Source: an uncultured Ectothiorhodospiraceae bacterium | GTDB taxonomy: Bacteria; Pseudomonadota; Gammaproteobacteria; UBA9214 | Direction: 5' to 3' | Length of the DNA: 32,297 bases | Assembly (NCBI GenBank): GCA_947258515.1 | Contig: CAMYIO010000027.1 | Span: forward strand, 1-32,297 | Shown: piece by piece, positions 24,055 to 32,297 of the stretch | Position numbering within the stretch: the first letter of the stretch is position 1 | Layout: every line of letters begins with the position of its first letter | Notes under the pieces: generated by a model | The model's database searches: none | The model's input: only the letters and a program-made list of their open reading frames with translations | Told to the model about the DNA's origin: nothing | Position numbers and translations under genes: made by a program

Positions 24055-24120
24055 TGTAGGAGCGGATCGCATCCGCGATTTCAGCAGCTAATTTGATCGC
24101 GGATGCGATCCGCTCCTACA
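24055..24120. repeat. REP palindrome pair F, heads outward
   Basis: Units at 24055-24079 and 24096-24120 share the stem GCGGAT-cgc-ATCCGC and are near-perfect inverted copies of each other. They lie downstream of regA and ahead of the intrinsic terminator at 24155. Apart from pair A this is the only pair with the GTAG heads pointing outward. Confidence 0.85.
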
Positions 24121-24154
24121 GTGTTGTGTTTACCAGGCATTTAGGTAAAAAAAA

Positions 24155-24179
24155 GGCCATCATTCGATGGCCTTTTTTT
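24155..24179. terminator. Bidirectional rho-independent terminator (regA / FadL-like)
   Basis: GGCCATC-attc-GATGGCC (24155-24172) is followed by seven T residues on the plus strand and preceded by eight A residues, so it can terminate both regA and the convergent FadL-family gene. Confidence 0.9.
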
Positions 24180-24198
24180 GAGGACGCGTTGATAGCGT

Positions 24199-25680
24199 TT
24201 AGAAAAGGTATGAATAACTCAGATCAACAGCATTCTGACGCATCTTGATCTCACCCGGCATACCAAACGCGGTCTGTGAAGAACTGACCTTTTCCTCGAA
24301 GGCATGCATGTAGGAAAAGTTCCATTCACTCTTGTTACTGGGCCGATAGGTAAAGCCTACCGTGGCATGCACCTTCGGTGTTGCCGGTGCAAGAATATTA
24401 AACAGCACCTGGTCATCCGGAATCGGCTGGTCATTGTAGGAATAACCGGCACGGAAATTCCACTCGTTGTTATAACGGTAATCCGCTGCAATGCGGTAGA
24501 CGTTTATATCTTCCCAGCCAAATCCGAGGCCGTCATCCGTACCCAGCAGACCACCACCAGGAGGAATGCTCGGCCCAACGCCTGGCACAAAAACCGGACC
24601 CGCATTGGAAATTGAGTTTACACCTTCGTAGTAGATGCGCTGAAAATCAAAGGACAGGCTCAAGGCTGTCGTTGGCTTATAGGTAAGGCCGACGGTAAAG
24701 TTGGCCGGGATGTCGAATTTACCGTCTTCGGCAAACAACTCGTCGTAGTCATCGAACTCGGTCATGTACACCTTACTGGCAACCGCGGCACCCAGCGACA
24801 ACTTGGGCAACACCTCGCCAATCCACCCGACCCGTACACCGGCGCCGTAGGCCCAGTCATGGCCGTTGTTGGTTAAACCATTAGAGGGCTCGGCCGCATA
24901 CCCGTTCGGACAGGTAGCCGCATTAGCCGGGTTGGTAGCCACCGACTTGGTAAAACACTGGAAATTACCCAGGCCATAGGCACTGAAGCGCTGGATACCA
25001 ATCAGCAACGAGGCACCGATCATATGCTTCTCATGAACCTTGAATGACAAAGTCGGTGCGATAATACCCTGGGCAAGATCCACACCCAGTGTGTTGACGT
25101 CCTGTATAGGTGCAAAGTCTGATGCCCCCGTCCCTTCCGGCACCATGCTTGCCGCAGCTTTGCCAGCGGCCTGTATCTGTTCAGGTGTCACGCCGGGTAT
25201 CATGCTAGCAGCCTGCTGACCCTGCCCGTTGGCTCCTAATACGGCTGCCGCTTCATTGTAAATATTACGGTCATAAGTGGTGTTCATGCCACCGTTGCCG
25301 TACATGCTGATGCCCCAGGTCAACTTGTCGTTGATCTTGCTGGTATAACCGAGGCTCGGCACGAAAAACAGATTACGACGGCTCTTGTCTTCGACATCGT
25401 AAGTCGCACCGAATGCAGAGGTTTCCAGCCTGGCGCTGCGATCACCGGGGTTGAAGAACTCGATACCCGCATCGACACGCTCTCCGACCATGCCCATACC
25501 GGCGGGATTAACGGAAGCGGCCATGGCATCCTGCGGATTGGACACAATGGCGCCAGCAAGACCCATCGACTTGGCGCCGTAGCCCAGGCTGAAATAGCCT
25601 GTCGTTGCCGACGCTGTAGTGGTCACTGCCAGCGCAGAGATCATGGACGCCGCTATCAGCCAGCCATTTGTTCTGTTCAT
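24199..25680 (-). CDS. FadL/OmpP1/TodX-family outer-membrane channel (1)
   Basis: The 493-aa product has a Sec signal peptide (about 1-26, ending ASA-TTGYF). It then shows the FadL-family N-terminal hatch pattern GYGAKSMGLAGAIVSNPQDAMAAS with VNPAGMG, and many amphipathic strands, and it ends SYLF. FadL proteins let hydrophobic substrates (fatty acids, aromatic hydrocarbons) diffuse across the outer membrane. Unusual features are an Ala/Gln-rich insertion (about residues 142-190) and a loop with two cysteines, C242 and C257, probably a surface disulfide. GAGGGG lies upstream of the ATG. It is divergent from a second FadL-family gene, with which it shares a 270-base regulatory region. Confidence 0.9.
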   Translation of the reverse strand: MNRTNGWLIAASMISALAVTTTASATTGYFSLGYGAKSMGLAGAIVSNPQDAMAASVNPAGMGMVGERVDAGIEFFNPGDRSARLETSAFGATYDVEDKSRRNLFFVPSLGYTSKINDKLTWGISMYGNGGMNTTYDRNIYNEAAAVLGANGQGQQAASMIPGVTPEQIQAAGKAAASMVPEGTGASDFAPIQDVNTLGVDLAQGIIAPTLSFKVHEKHMIGASLLIGIQRFSAYGLGNFQCFTKSVATNPANAATCPNGYAAEPSNGLTNNGHDWAYGAGVRVGWIGEVLPKLSLGAAVASKVYMTEFDDYDELFAEDGKFDIPANFTVGLTYKPTTALSLSFDFQRIYYEGVNSISNAGPVFVPGVGPSIPPGGGLLGTDDGLGFGWEDINVYRIAADYRYNNEWNFRAGYSYNDQPIPDDQVLFNILAPATPKVHATVGFTYRPSNKSEWNFSYMHAFEEKVSSSQTAFGMPGEIKMRQNAVDLSYSYLF

Positions 25681-25950
25681 ATCGTTACCCCTCGTTTAGA
25701 TATCAGGACCAGGCGCCCTTCACTGTTCTTGTAGTTGTTTTTTTGCAACATGCAATGCCGCCGCCGAGCGCAACTGTGACAAAGGGTTAGGTAAAAGTCA
25801 ACAACAGGTGTTGTTTCTATGTTGCATGTGAAGTAGTGTATACCCCACAGTCCGGGGGGATGGATAAGCAATAGCTTCATAGAAAGCTAAAGCCTGCAGA
25901 AGCACCGCAGCAACCTCGCCGAACATAGCCAACCAAACGAGGAGATAACC
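25681..25950. promoter_or_regulatory. Shared divergent control region of the two FadL-family genes
   Basis: This region contains a perfect dyad AACAAC-aggt-GTTGTT at 25800-25815, a second dyad TTGCA-aca-TGCAA at 25743-25755, and the octamer TGCAACAT at 25744-25751 repeated in inverted orientation at 25819-25826. Ribosome-binding sites occur at both ends. I could not pick convincing -35/-10 boxes by eye. The dyads are candidate operators for common control of both channels. Confidence 0.45.
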
Positions 25951-27360
25951 ATGGCCAATGACCGCAGTGTTTCACGTCCATTACGCACCTGTGGTATCGC
26001 GGGACTACTCGCGCTATCAAGCAACGCTGCGTTTGCCAGCAGCTTCGCACTGATTGAACAAAGCGTCAGCGGTATGGGAAGCGCCTACGCGATTGGCTCC
26101 GCCGGTATCGATGATGCCAGTACCCTCTATTTCAATCCGGCCACCATGACACGCCTGCCCGGTTCGAACCTCACCGGCGGCCTGCAGATCGTCAATTCAA
26201 GAACCGATTTCAAGGGCAGCGCCGAGTACAACCCGAACAATGCAGCAAATGCAACGCCACCACCAAACGGTTTGGGTATCGCGGGATTTCCAATCAGTGG
26301 TGATTCCAAATCCAGCCTTGACCTCACCGCTGCGGTCCCCGCGGGCGCCATCTCCCACCAGCTCAACGAAAGGACCTGGCTGGGATTCACCGTTAACGCA
26401 CCCTTCGGTCTAAAAACGGATTATGATGATGACTGGGTCGGCCGTTACCACGCCATCAAGTCTGAACTGCTGACCTACAATTTCAACCCGAGCATCGCCT
26501 TTAAAATCAATGACCATGCAACCTTCGGCGTCGGTGTCAGTGCGCTGTATGCCGATGGTGAGCTTACACAAGCCGTAGATGGAGGCCTTGTTGCCGCACT
26601 GGGTGGCGCACCTATCGCCGGCTGGATACCTGGATCAAGCACCTATGACGGCAAGGCCAAGCTGACGGGGGATGATTGGGGCTGGGGTTATAACTTCGGT
26701 TTTATGCTGCAACCCTCGGACAACACACGACTCGGCCTGCACTACCGCTCCAAGATCGAGCTGACACTGGATGGCGATTCGAAAGTCTCGGGGTTACCAT
26801 CGGCACTGGGCCGTAATGGCAAGCAGGACGCCAAGCTGGATGTCACCCTGCCAGATAGCCTCTCCCTCAGCGGCTACCATGCCATCAACTCGAAATGGGC
26901 AGTCATGGCGGACTTCACCTGGACACAATGGAGCAGAGTCAAGTCACTGGATATCAAGCTCGAGGACGGCTCGCGCAGTATTGCGACATGGAATTACGAT
27001 GACAGCAGCCGTTATGCCATCGGTACCGAATACACCCATAGCAATAAATGGAAATACCGTGCCGGTCTGGCCCTGGACCAGACACCGGTACCCCACAACA
27101 GCGAGCGTTCCCCGCGCGTGCCGGATGCCGACCGTACCTGGCTGTCCCTCGGCCTGACCTACAGCCACTCGCGCAACCTCAGCTTTGACCTGGGCTATGC
27201 ACATCTGTTTGTGGATGATCCGAAACTAAATGACGTATCAGACAACAATGATCCGACCCTGCCCTTCCCGGTCGGCTTGACTGGCTTCCACTCGGTCTCC
27301 GGTAAATATGATGCAGCGGTGGATATTTTCGGTGCGCAGTTTAACTGGCGCTTTAAATAG
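25951..27360 (+). CDS. FadL/OmpP1-family outer-membrane channel (2)
   Basis: The 469-aa product has a signal peptide (about 1-29, ending AAFA-SSFAL). It carries the classic FadL signature SGMGSAYAIGSAGIDDASTL followed by YFNPATMTRLPG, better conserved than in the neighbouring paralogue. The mid-region WLGFTVNAPFGLKTDYDDDW and AFKINDHATFGVGVSALYADG are typical of long-chain fatty-acid transport proteins. It ends FNWRFK. A strong GAGGAG precedes the ATG. The protein resembles true FadL closely enough to suggest fatty acid or alkane uptake; substrate is inference. It is followed by an intrinsic terminator. Confidence 0.93.
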   Translation: MANDRSVSRPLRTCGIAGLLALSSNAAFASSFALIEQSVSGMGSAYAIGSAGIDDASTLYFNPATMTRLPGSNLTGGLQIVNSRTDFKGSAEYNPNNAANATPPPNGLGIAGFPISGDSKSSLDLTAAVPAGAISHQLNERTWLGFTVNAPFGLKTDYDDDWVGRYHAIKSELLTYNFNPSIAFKINDHATFGVGVSALYADGELTQAVDGGLVAALGGAPIAGWIPGSSTYDGKAKLTGDDWGWGYNFGFMLQPSDNTRLGLHYRSKIELTLDGDSKVSGLPSALGRNGKQDAKLDVTLPDSLSLSGYHAINSKWAVMADFTWTQWSRVKSLDIKLEDGSRSIATWNYDDSSRYAIGTEYTHSNKWKYRAGLALDQTPVPHNSERSPRVPDADRTWLSLGLTYSHSRNLSFDLGYAHLFVDDPKLNDVSDNNDPTLPFPVGLTGFHSVSGKYDAAVDIFGAQFNWRFK

Positions 27361-27382
27361 CTGGCTACTGAACCGCAGACAT

Positions 27383-27414
27383 AAAAAACCCCGGCACATG
27401 ACCGGGGTTTTTTT
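27383..27414. terminator. Bidirectional rho-independent terminator (FadL-like / tusA)
   Basis: AACCCCGG-cacatga-CCGGGGTT, with an A run before it and seven or more T residues after it. It serves both the FadL-family gene and the convergent tusA. Confidence 0.9.
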
Positions 27415-27437
27415 ATTCCTGATCGAAGAGAATTGCG

Positions 27438-27671
27438 CTAGCCGCCCTTCCTCATCAGAAACATAAACTTGCCGTCTTCTTCGGTAGATGACATCAATTC
27501 ATTGCCGGTCTGCTTGGCAAAGGCCTCAAAGTCCTTGACCGAACCCGGGTCCGTTGCAATGATGCGCAGCACCTTGCCAGCCTCAAGACCATTGAGCGCC
27601 TTCTTTGCGCGTAAAATAGGCAGGGGGCAATTCAGGCCCGTTGCATCAAGTTCGTCATCAAAATCTGCCAT
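27438..27671 (-). CDS. tusA: Sulfur carrier protein TusA family
   Basis: The 77-aa cytosolic protein has LDATGLNCPLPILRAKKAL, with the persulfide-bearing C15 in the CPxP motif, followed by the small two-layer fold ending KFMFLMRKGG. TusA proteins pass sulfane sulfur between enzymes, for tRNA thiolation, molybdopterin synthesis or, in sulfur oxidisers, the Dsr/Hdr pathway. A GTG directly precedes the ATG, but the ATG is better placed after GGAG (7-base spacing). The paired presence of sox genes nearby makes a sulfur-oxidation link attractive, but single TusA genes next to bepA are also common in ordinary gammaproteobacteria. Confidence 0.93.
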   Translation of the reverse strand: MADFDDELDATGLNCPLPILRAKKALNGLEAGKVLRIIATDPGSVKDFEAFAKQTGNELMSSTEEDGKFMFLMRKGG

Positions 27672-27894
27672 CACAACTCTCCTTCAAAATTTATAGTTTG
27701 TCGTTCCGGAAACCCGACACAATCAGGCCACCGGTATTTGCAATATCAGGGTACAATCGGAAAAACTATGATACCACGTCGTGAAAGGCAAGACCCCATC
27801 AGGGGGGGGTTGAAATATTGGCCAACTGACTAAACCTCAAGCACTAATACTTGTCTGACCCGCTGTCACCATAAAATAAACTCATCATTAATCT

Positions 27895-29343
<1,449 letters not shown>

Positions 29344-29373
29344 TCACAAATACTTATTAAGGAGATTCCCTGG

Positions 29374-29423
29374 TTGACCGTTCTGAATTTAGGTGCTAGT
29401 TTCAGTCACCGCGAGACTATAAT
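29374..29423 (+). promoter_or_regulatory. Possible promoter(s) ahead of the sox cluster
   Basis: Two incomplete possibilities lie in the 126-base gap after bepA. TTGACC at 29374-29379 with TAGTTT 17 bases further (29397-29402) has a good -35 but a weak -10. A perfect TATAAT at 29418-29423 lacks a recognisable -35. Either would leave a leader of about 40-65 bases before soxK. Confidence 0.35.
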
Positions 29424-29469
29424 TAATCAGGTTTCTTCTGCACTTATATATCAATACTGGAGTTAATCA

Positions 29470-29814
29470 ATGAAAAGACGCTTTCATGTCAAGCTGTTGT
29501 CAACCGCATTGCTGTCGCTGTGGCTGACAAGTGGTTGCGCAGACCAGTCCACCAAGAGTGAGGCCGCTGCTGCCAAGGCCAGCCCTGAAGCCACTGCCGC
29601 CATTACCAATGCGAGTGATGCCATCGCCATCGCAAAGAGCAATGACTGGGTCTGGCGTGACACAGAAAAATTTCTGGGCCAGGCACAGTCAGCCGCTGAT
29701 GCAGGCGATAATGCCAAGGCAATAATGATGGCAAACAAGGCCAGGTTCGAGGCAGAGGCCGCTGTTAAACAGTACAACCATGAAAAGACCCATCAGCGCG
29801 GATTACTAAAATAA
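29470..29814 (+). CDS. soxK: SoxXA-binding protein SoxK (lipoprotein)
   Basis: This 114-aa product has a signal peptide ending in lipobox LTSGC, so it is probably a lipid-anchored periplasmic protein. The mature part is an Ala-rich helical repeat with SPEATAAITNASDAIAIAKS, NDWVWRDTEKFLGQAQSAAD and AKAIMMANKARFEAEAAVKQ. That pattern matches SoxK/SAXB, the small subunit that binds the SoxXA cytochrome and stimulates thiosulfate oxidation. The position immediately before soxX supports this. Its place at the head of the cluster, rather than after soxA, is less usual. Without the sox context it would look like a generic small lipoprotein. Confidence 0.82.
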   Translation: MKRRFHVKLLSTALLSLWLTSGCADQSTKSEAAAAKASPEATAAITNASDAIAIAKSNDWVWRDTEKFLGQAQSAADAGDNAKAIMMANKARFEAEAAVKQYNHEKTHQRGLLK

Positions 29815-29872
29815 ACCTGCATTCTGCGCAAATCCATACCTGCATAACACGTAACCTTCAGGAGAAGACACA

Positions 29873-30253
29873 ATGCGGCAAACCGCGAGGATTTTTTTCA
29901 CAGCAACGTTTACACTGGCTGCCTTGCTGGGGGCACTGACACTAGCGTCGTTCCCGGCAACGGCAGCAGACGGCGCCAGCTCCGTCATCGAAAAAGGCAA
30001 GGCTGTCTCTGTTGACCGAAAGAAGGGCAACTGCCTGGCCTGCCACGCCATGGACGATGGCACACTGCCCGGCAATATCGGACCACCACTGATCGCAATG
30101 AAGGCGCGCTTCCCGGACAAGGCCAAACTACGTGCACAAATCTGGGATCCAACCGTGATAAATCCGAATAGCATCATGATCCCGTTCGGCCGCAACAGGG
30201 TGCTTTCAGAAGAAGAGATTGACCAGGTTGTAGAATATATTTACACACTATAA
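29873..30253 (+). CDS. soxX: Sulfur-oxidising cytochrome c subunit SoxX
   Basis: SoxX is the electron-accepting c-type cytochrome of SoxXA, which couples thiosulfate to SoxY. The 126-aa product has a Sec signal peptide (cleaved near ATAAD, residue 32), one haem-binding CLACH motif (C54, C57, H58), and the distal methionine M102 in NPNSIMIPFGRNRVL. The terminal helix SEEEIDQVVEYIYTL is typical. CAGGAGA precedes the ATG, 58 bases after soxK. The short monohaem form matches Sox systems with a separate SoxK. Confidence 0.96.
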   Translation: MRQTARIFFTATFTLAALLGALTLASFPATAADGASSVIEKGKAVSVDRKKGNCLACHAMDDGTLPGNIGPPLIAMKARFPDKAKLRAQIWDPTVINPNSIMIPFGRNRVLSEEEIDQVVEYIYTL

Positions 30254-30272
30254 ATACTTAGGAGAATAACTC

Positions 30273-30746
30273 GTGACAAGCATGAAACGCAGAATATTTC
30301 TGAAAGGCTCCCTGGCGACAGGCGCAGTGGGTATCGCTGTCAGCACCGGTTTGTTAACCCCCCGCGTGTCGCTCGCCGCCTGGTCCAAGGCAGCGTTTGA
30401 AGCCAAGGATGTTAACGGTGCGGTATCTGCACTTTTCAACACTTCCGACATGGCCAGCAGCGACAAGATCAGCATCAAGGCACCGGATATTGCAGAAAAT
30501 GGCGCCGTGGTACCGGTCTCGGTAACCACCAGCATTGATGGCGTATCTTCAATCAGCCTCCTCGCTGACAAGAATGCCACGCCGTTGACCGCCGAGTTCA
30601 CACTGGGTCCCGGCACTGAAGGCTATGTTTCCACCCGTATCAAGATGGGAAAGACGGCCAACGTCATTGCGGTGGTCAAGGCTGGAGACAAACTCTACAG
30701 CGCCCAGAAGGAAGTCAAGGTAACGATCGGCGGTTGTGGCGGTTAA
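30273..30746 (+). CDS. soxY: Thiosulfate-oxidation carrier protein SoxY
   Basis: SoxY covalently carries sulfur intermediates on a C-terminal cysteine. The 157-aa product begins with a twin-arginine signal (KRRIFLKGSLATGAVGIAVS) and ends with the invariant GGCGG, whose C155 is the swinging-arm carrier. SoxYZ is exported as a folded complex through Tat, with SoxZ lacking its own signal. The start is GTG at 30273, 8 bases after GGAG; an ATG three codons later would sit too far from that site. It follows soxX after 19 bases. Confidence 0.96.
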   Translation: MTSMKRRIFLKGSLATGAVGIAVSTGLLTPRVSLAAWSKAAFEAKDVNGAVSALFNTSDMASSDKISIKAPDIAENGAVVPVSVTTSIDGVSSISLLADKNATPLTAEFTLGPGTEGYVSTRIKMGKTANVIAVVKAGDKLYSAQKEVKVTIGGCGG

Positions 30747-30808
30747 TCACCCGCCCGTTGACGATAAATTTCAATATTAATATTTAAAGCGTACCAAGAG
30801 GATTAATC

Positions 30809-31120
30809 ATGGCAAGCATTAAAATGCGCGCAAAAATTACAGATGGCGTGACGACAATCAAGGCACTGGTCAGCCATCCCATGGACACCGGTCTGATGAA
30901 AGACAAAAAGACAGGCGAGACAATTCCGGCTCATTTCATCCAGGAAGTCGTCTGCAAGCACAAGGACACAACGGTAATGACCGCCAACTGGGGTGCTGCT
31001 ATTTCCAAGAACCCTTACCTGTCCTTCAAGTTTGCCGGTGCCGCCGCAGGAGACACGGTGAGCCTTAGCTGGGCCGACAACAAGGGCGAGAAAGATTCGG
31101 CCGAAGTGACGATCAAATAA
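30809..31120 (+). CDS. soxZ: Thiosulfate-oxidation protein SoxZ
   Basis: SoxZ is the partner subunit of SoxY. The 103-aa product begins MASIKMRAKITDGVTTIKAL followed by VSHPMDTGLMKDKKTGE, which is highly characteristic. It has HFIQEVVCKHKDTTVMTANW and ends DSAEVTIK. It has no signal peptide, consistent with piggy-back export with SoxY. GAGG lies upstream of the ATG, and the gene lies 62 bases after soxY. Confidence 0.97.
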   Translation: MASIKMRAKITDGVTTIKALVSHPMDTGLMKDKKTGETIPAHFIQEVVCKHKDTTVMTANWGAAISKNPYLSFKFAGAAAGDTVSLSWADNKGEKDSAEVTIK

Positions 31121-31151
31121 TGCAACCACTGACCTGTAGGGGAAACACTTA

Positions 31152-31988
31152 ATGAAGAAACTCCTGACTGCAATGATACTACTGGGTCTGCTTGGCAGCT
31201 TTACCCTGTCAGCACAGGCGACACCACAACAAGACCTGGCGGAATTCAGAGACTATTTCAAGAACCGCTTTCCCAAAACACCCTTCAATGATTACATCAA
31301 CGGTGTCTATTCCATTGATGCCGCTTCCAGGGAACAGTGGGAAGAAATCGAGGAATTCCCTCCATACGAGCTGAGTATCTCGAAAGGTGAAGAACTCTTT
31401 AACAAGCCCTTCGCAAACGGCAAAGGCTATGCCGACTGCTTCCCGAATGGCGGTATTGGCATTGCCGAGCGCTATCCTTTCTTTGATAGCAAATCCGGCA
31501 AGGTCATTACCCTTGAGTCAGCGATCAATACCTGTCGCCAGTCCAATGGTGAAGAACCCCTGGGATGGCAAAAAGGTGCGATTGCCGATGTCTCGGCCTA
31601 TATGCACTACACCTCACGGGGTAATATCATCAACGTTCAGGTACCGAATGACCCTGCCGCCCTCGCCGCTTATGAGCGTGGCAAGAATCATTTCTACGCC
31701 AAGCGCGGACAGCTCAACATGGCCTGTGCTGACTGCCACGTCTACAATTCCGGCAACAAGATCCGTGCCGACCTGCTGAGTCCCGCACTCGGTCATGTAT
31801 CACACTTCCCGGTGTATCGTTCGAAATGGGGTGGCATGGGTACACTGCACCGCCGCTATGGTGGCTGTAACAAGCAGGTCCGTGCCAAGCCATACCCGCC
31901 CCAGAGTGATGAATACCGTACCCTGGAGTACTTCACAAGCTATATGAGCAACGGACTGGAAAGCAACGGGCCCGGCGCACGCAAGTAA
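31152..31988 (+). CDS. soxA: Thiosulfate-oxidation cytochrome SoxA (monohaem type)
   Basis: SoxA forms, with SoxX, the enzyme that conjugates thiosulfate to the SoxY cysteine. The 278-aa product has a signal peptide (about 1-23, ending AQA). There is one CxxCH haem motif, CADCH (C192, C195, H196), and the active-site haem ligand C239 in RRYGGCNKQVRA. The place of the second haem of dihaem SoxA is taken by C96 (YADCFPNGG) and C128 (INTCRQ), which likely form a disulfide. The strong terminator 26 bases downstream ends the transcript, so soxB and soxCD are not in this operon copy. Confidence 0.96.
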   Translation: MKKLLTAMILLGLLGSFTLSAQATPQQDLAEFRDYFKNRFPKTPFNDYINGVYSIDAASREQWEEIEEFPPYELSISKGEELFNKPFANGKGYADCFPNGGIGIAERYPFFDSKSGKVITLESAINTCRQSNGEEPLGWQKGAIADVSAYMHYTSRGNIINVQVPNDPAALAAYERGKNHFYAKRGQLNMACADCHVYNSGNKIRADLLSPALGHVSHFPVYRSKWGGMGTLHRRYGGCNKQVRAKPYPPQSDEYRTLEYFTSYMSNGLESNGPGARK

Positions 31989-32013
31989 CACAGCGCTCCC
32001 CAGGCAACAGCTT

Positions 32014-32041
32014 AAGCCCGGCCTGTGCCGGGCTTTTTTTT
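32014..32041 (+). terminator. Rho-independent terminator of the sox operon
   Basis: AAGCCCGGC-ctgt-GCCGGGCTT (32014-32035) is a perfect 9-base stem followed by an uninterrupted run of eight T residues. It separates sox from the next gene. Confidence 0.93.
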
Positions 32042-32049
32042 ACTTCAAA

Positions 32050-32078
32050 TTGACATTCACGGCACAGAGGACGAGAAT
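32050..32078 (+). promoter_or_regulatory. Sigma-70 promoter for the gene at 32140
   Basis: A perfect TTGACA (32050-32055), a 17-base spacer, and GAGAAT (32073-32078; 4 of 6). It begins 8 bases after the sox terminator, so the following gene has its own transcript. Confidence 0.55.
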
Positions 32079-32139
32079 TATCGAAGCTGAATATAAACGA
32101 ACGCCTGCAATACCATAATAATTTCGAGGAGTTGCCACC

Positions 32140-32297
32140 ATGTCGAAGTACAAGAATCTCTCTCTGCTGTTCACCCTGATCTTGTCCAGCGGGCTGTCAT
32201 TCAATTCATACGCAGGCCCGTGCGTGGTTCCGGATTTCATTGGCTCAACCGAGCAACAGGTCATAGATGAAATTGAAGGAATCGACTGTTTAAATTA
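32140..32297 (+). CDS. Secreted protein, PASTA-like start (cut by window edge)
   Basis: Fifty-two codons are visible. The ATG at 32140 follows GAGGAG (32126-32131). Residues 1-25 form a signal peptide ending NSYAG. The mature part begins PCVVPDFIGSTEQQVIDEIE, which resembles the opening of a PASTA domain (VPDxxGxxxxxA), a fold seen in peptidoglycan-sensing proteins. Two cysteines are visible (C28, C50). The last two bases are TA, so the next codon could be a stop or a tyrosine; length is therefore unknown. It is not a known sox protein. Confidence 0.6.
   Translation, partial: MSKYKNLSLLFTLILSSGLSFNSYAGPCVVPDFIGSTEQQVIDEIEGIDCLN

Noticed and set aside
169-24120. CRISPR array
   Set aside because: The repeated palindromes are dispersed as inverted pairs over 24 kb with no regular spacers and no cas genes.

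Overview
The window looks like chromosomal DNA from a sulfur-oxidising gammaproteobacterium; I cannot name the genus. The evidence is a sox thiosulfate-oxidation cluster, the gammaproteobacterial order dapA-bamC beside divergent gcvR-bcp, Bam/SPOR/BepA-type envelope genes, long single-chain PurL, and a moderately GC-rich composition. Almost all genes have clear homologues. There is no rRNA, tRNA, CRISPR array, prophage or insertion sequence that I can support.

Layout: (1) 1-4241, minus strand: glyA, nrdR, ribD and a partial ribE (one-carbon and riboflavin metabolism), preceded by a histone-deacetylase-like hydrolase. (2) 4417-7737, plus strand: ettA tightly followed by a SPOR-domain membrane protein. 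(3) 7840-15073: purL, a metallo-beta-lactamase-fold hydrolase, bamC and dapA on the minus strand. (4) 15074-18799: gcvR and bcp forward, then perM, a small unknown gene and a LysR regulator in reverse. (5) 19151-24024: a periplasmic LolA-like protein and an outer-membrane barrel, a convergent Sfp-type phosphopantetheinyl transferase, and a RegB/RegA redox two-component pair. (6) 24199-27360: two divergent FadL-family outer-membrane channels. (7) 27438-29343: tusA and bepA. (8) 29470-31988: soxK-soxX-soxY-soxZ-soxA, closed by a strong terminator, then the start of a secreted PASTA-like protein that runs off the end.

How the genes fit together: SoxYZ carries sulfur intermediates and SoxXA loads thiosulfate onto it; SoxK assists SoxXA. 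TusA handles sulfur transfer in the cytoplasm. RegBA is a plausible redox regulator. BamC, BepA, the SPOR protein, two FadL channels and the LolA-like/barrel pair make the window rich in envelope functions.

The most unusual features are: a family of GTAG-headed REP palindromes at six intergenic sites whose stems change in a compensatory way; a BamC whose expected C-terminal end seems to have been replaced by intergenic repeat-like sequence; a Bcp peroxiredoxin lacking both usual resolving cysteines; a possibly leaderless regB; a lipid-transfer-like pair with no exporter beside it; and several symmetric candidate operators upstream of the LolA-like gene and between the FadL genes. I did not find a convincing wholly new multi-gene system.
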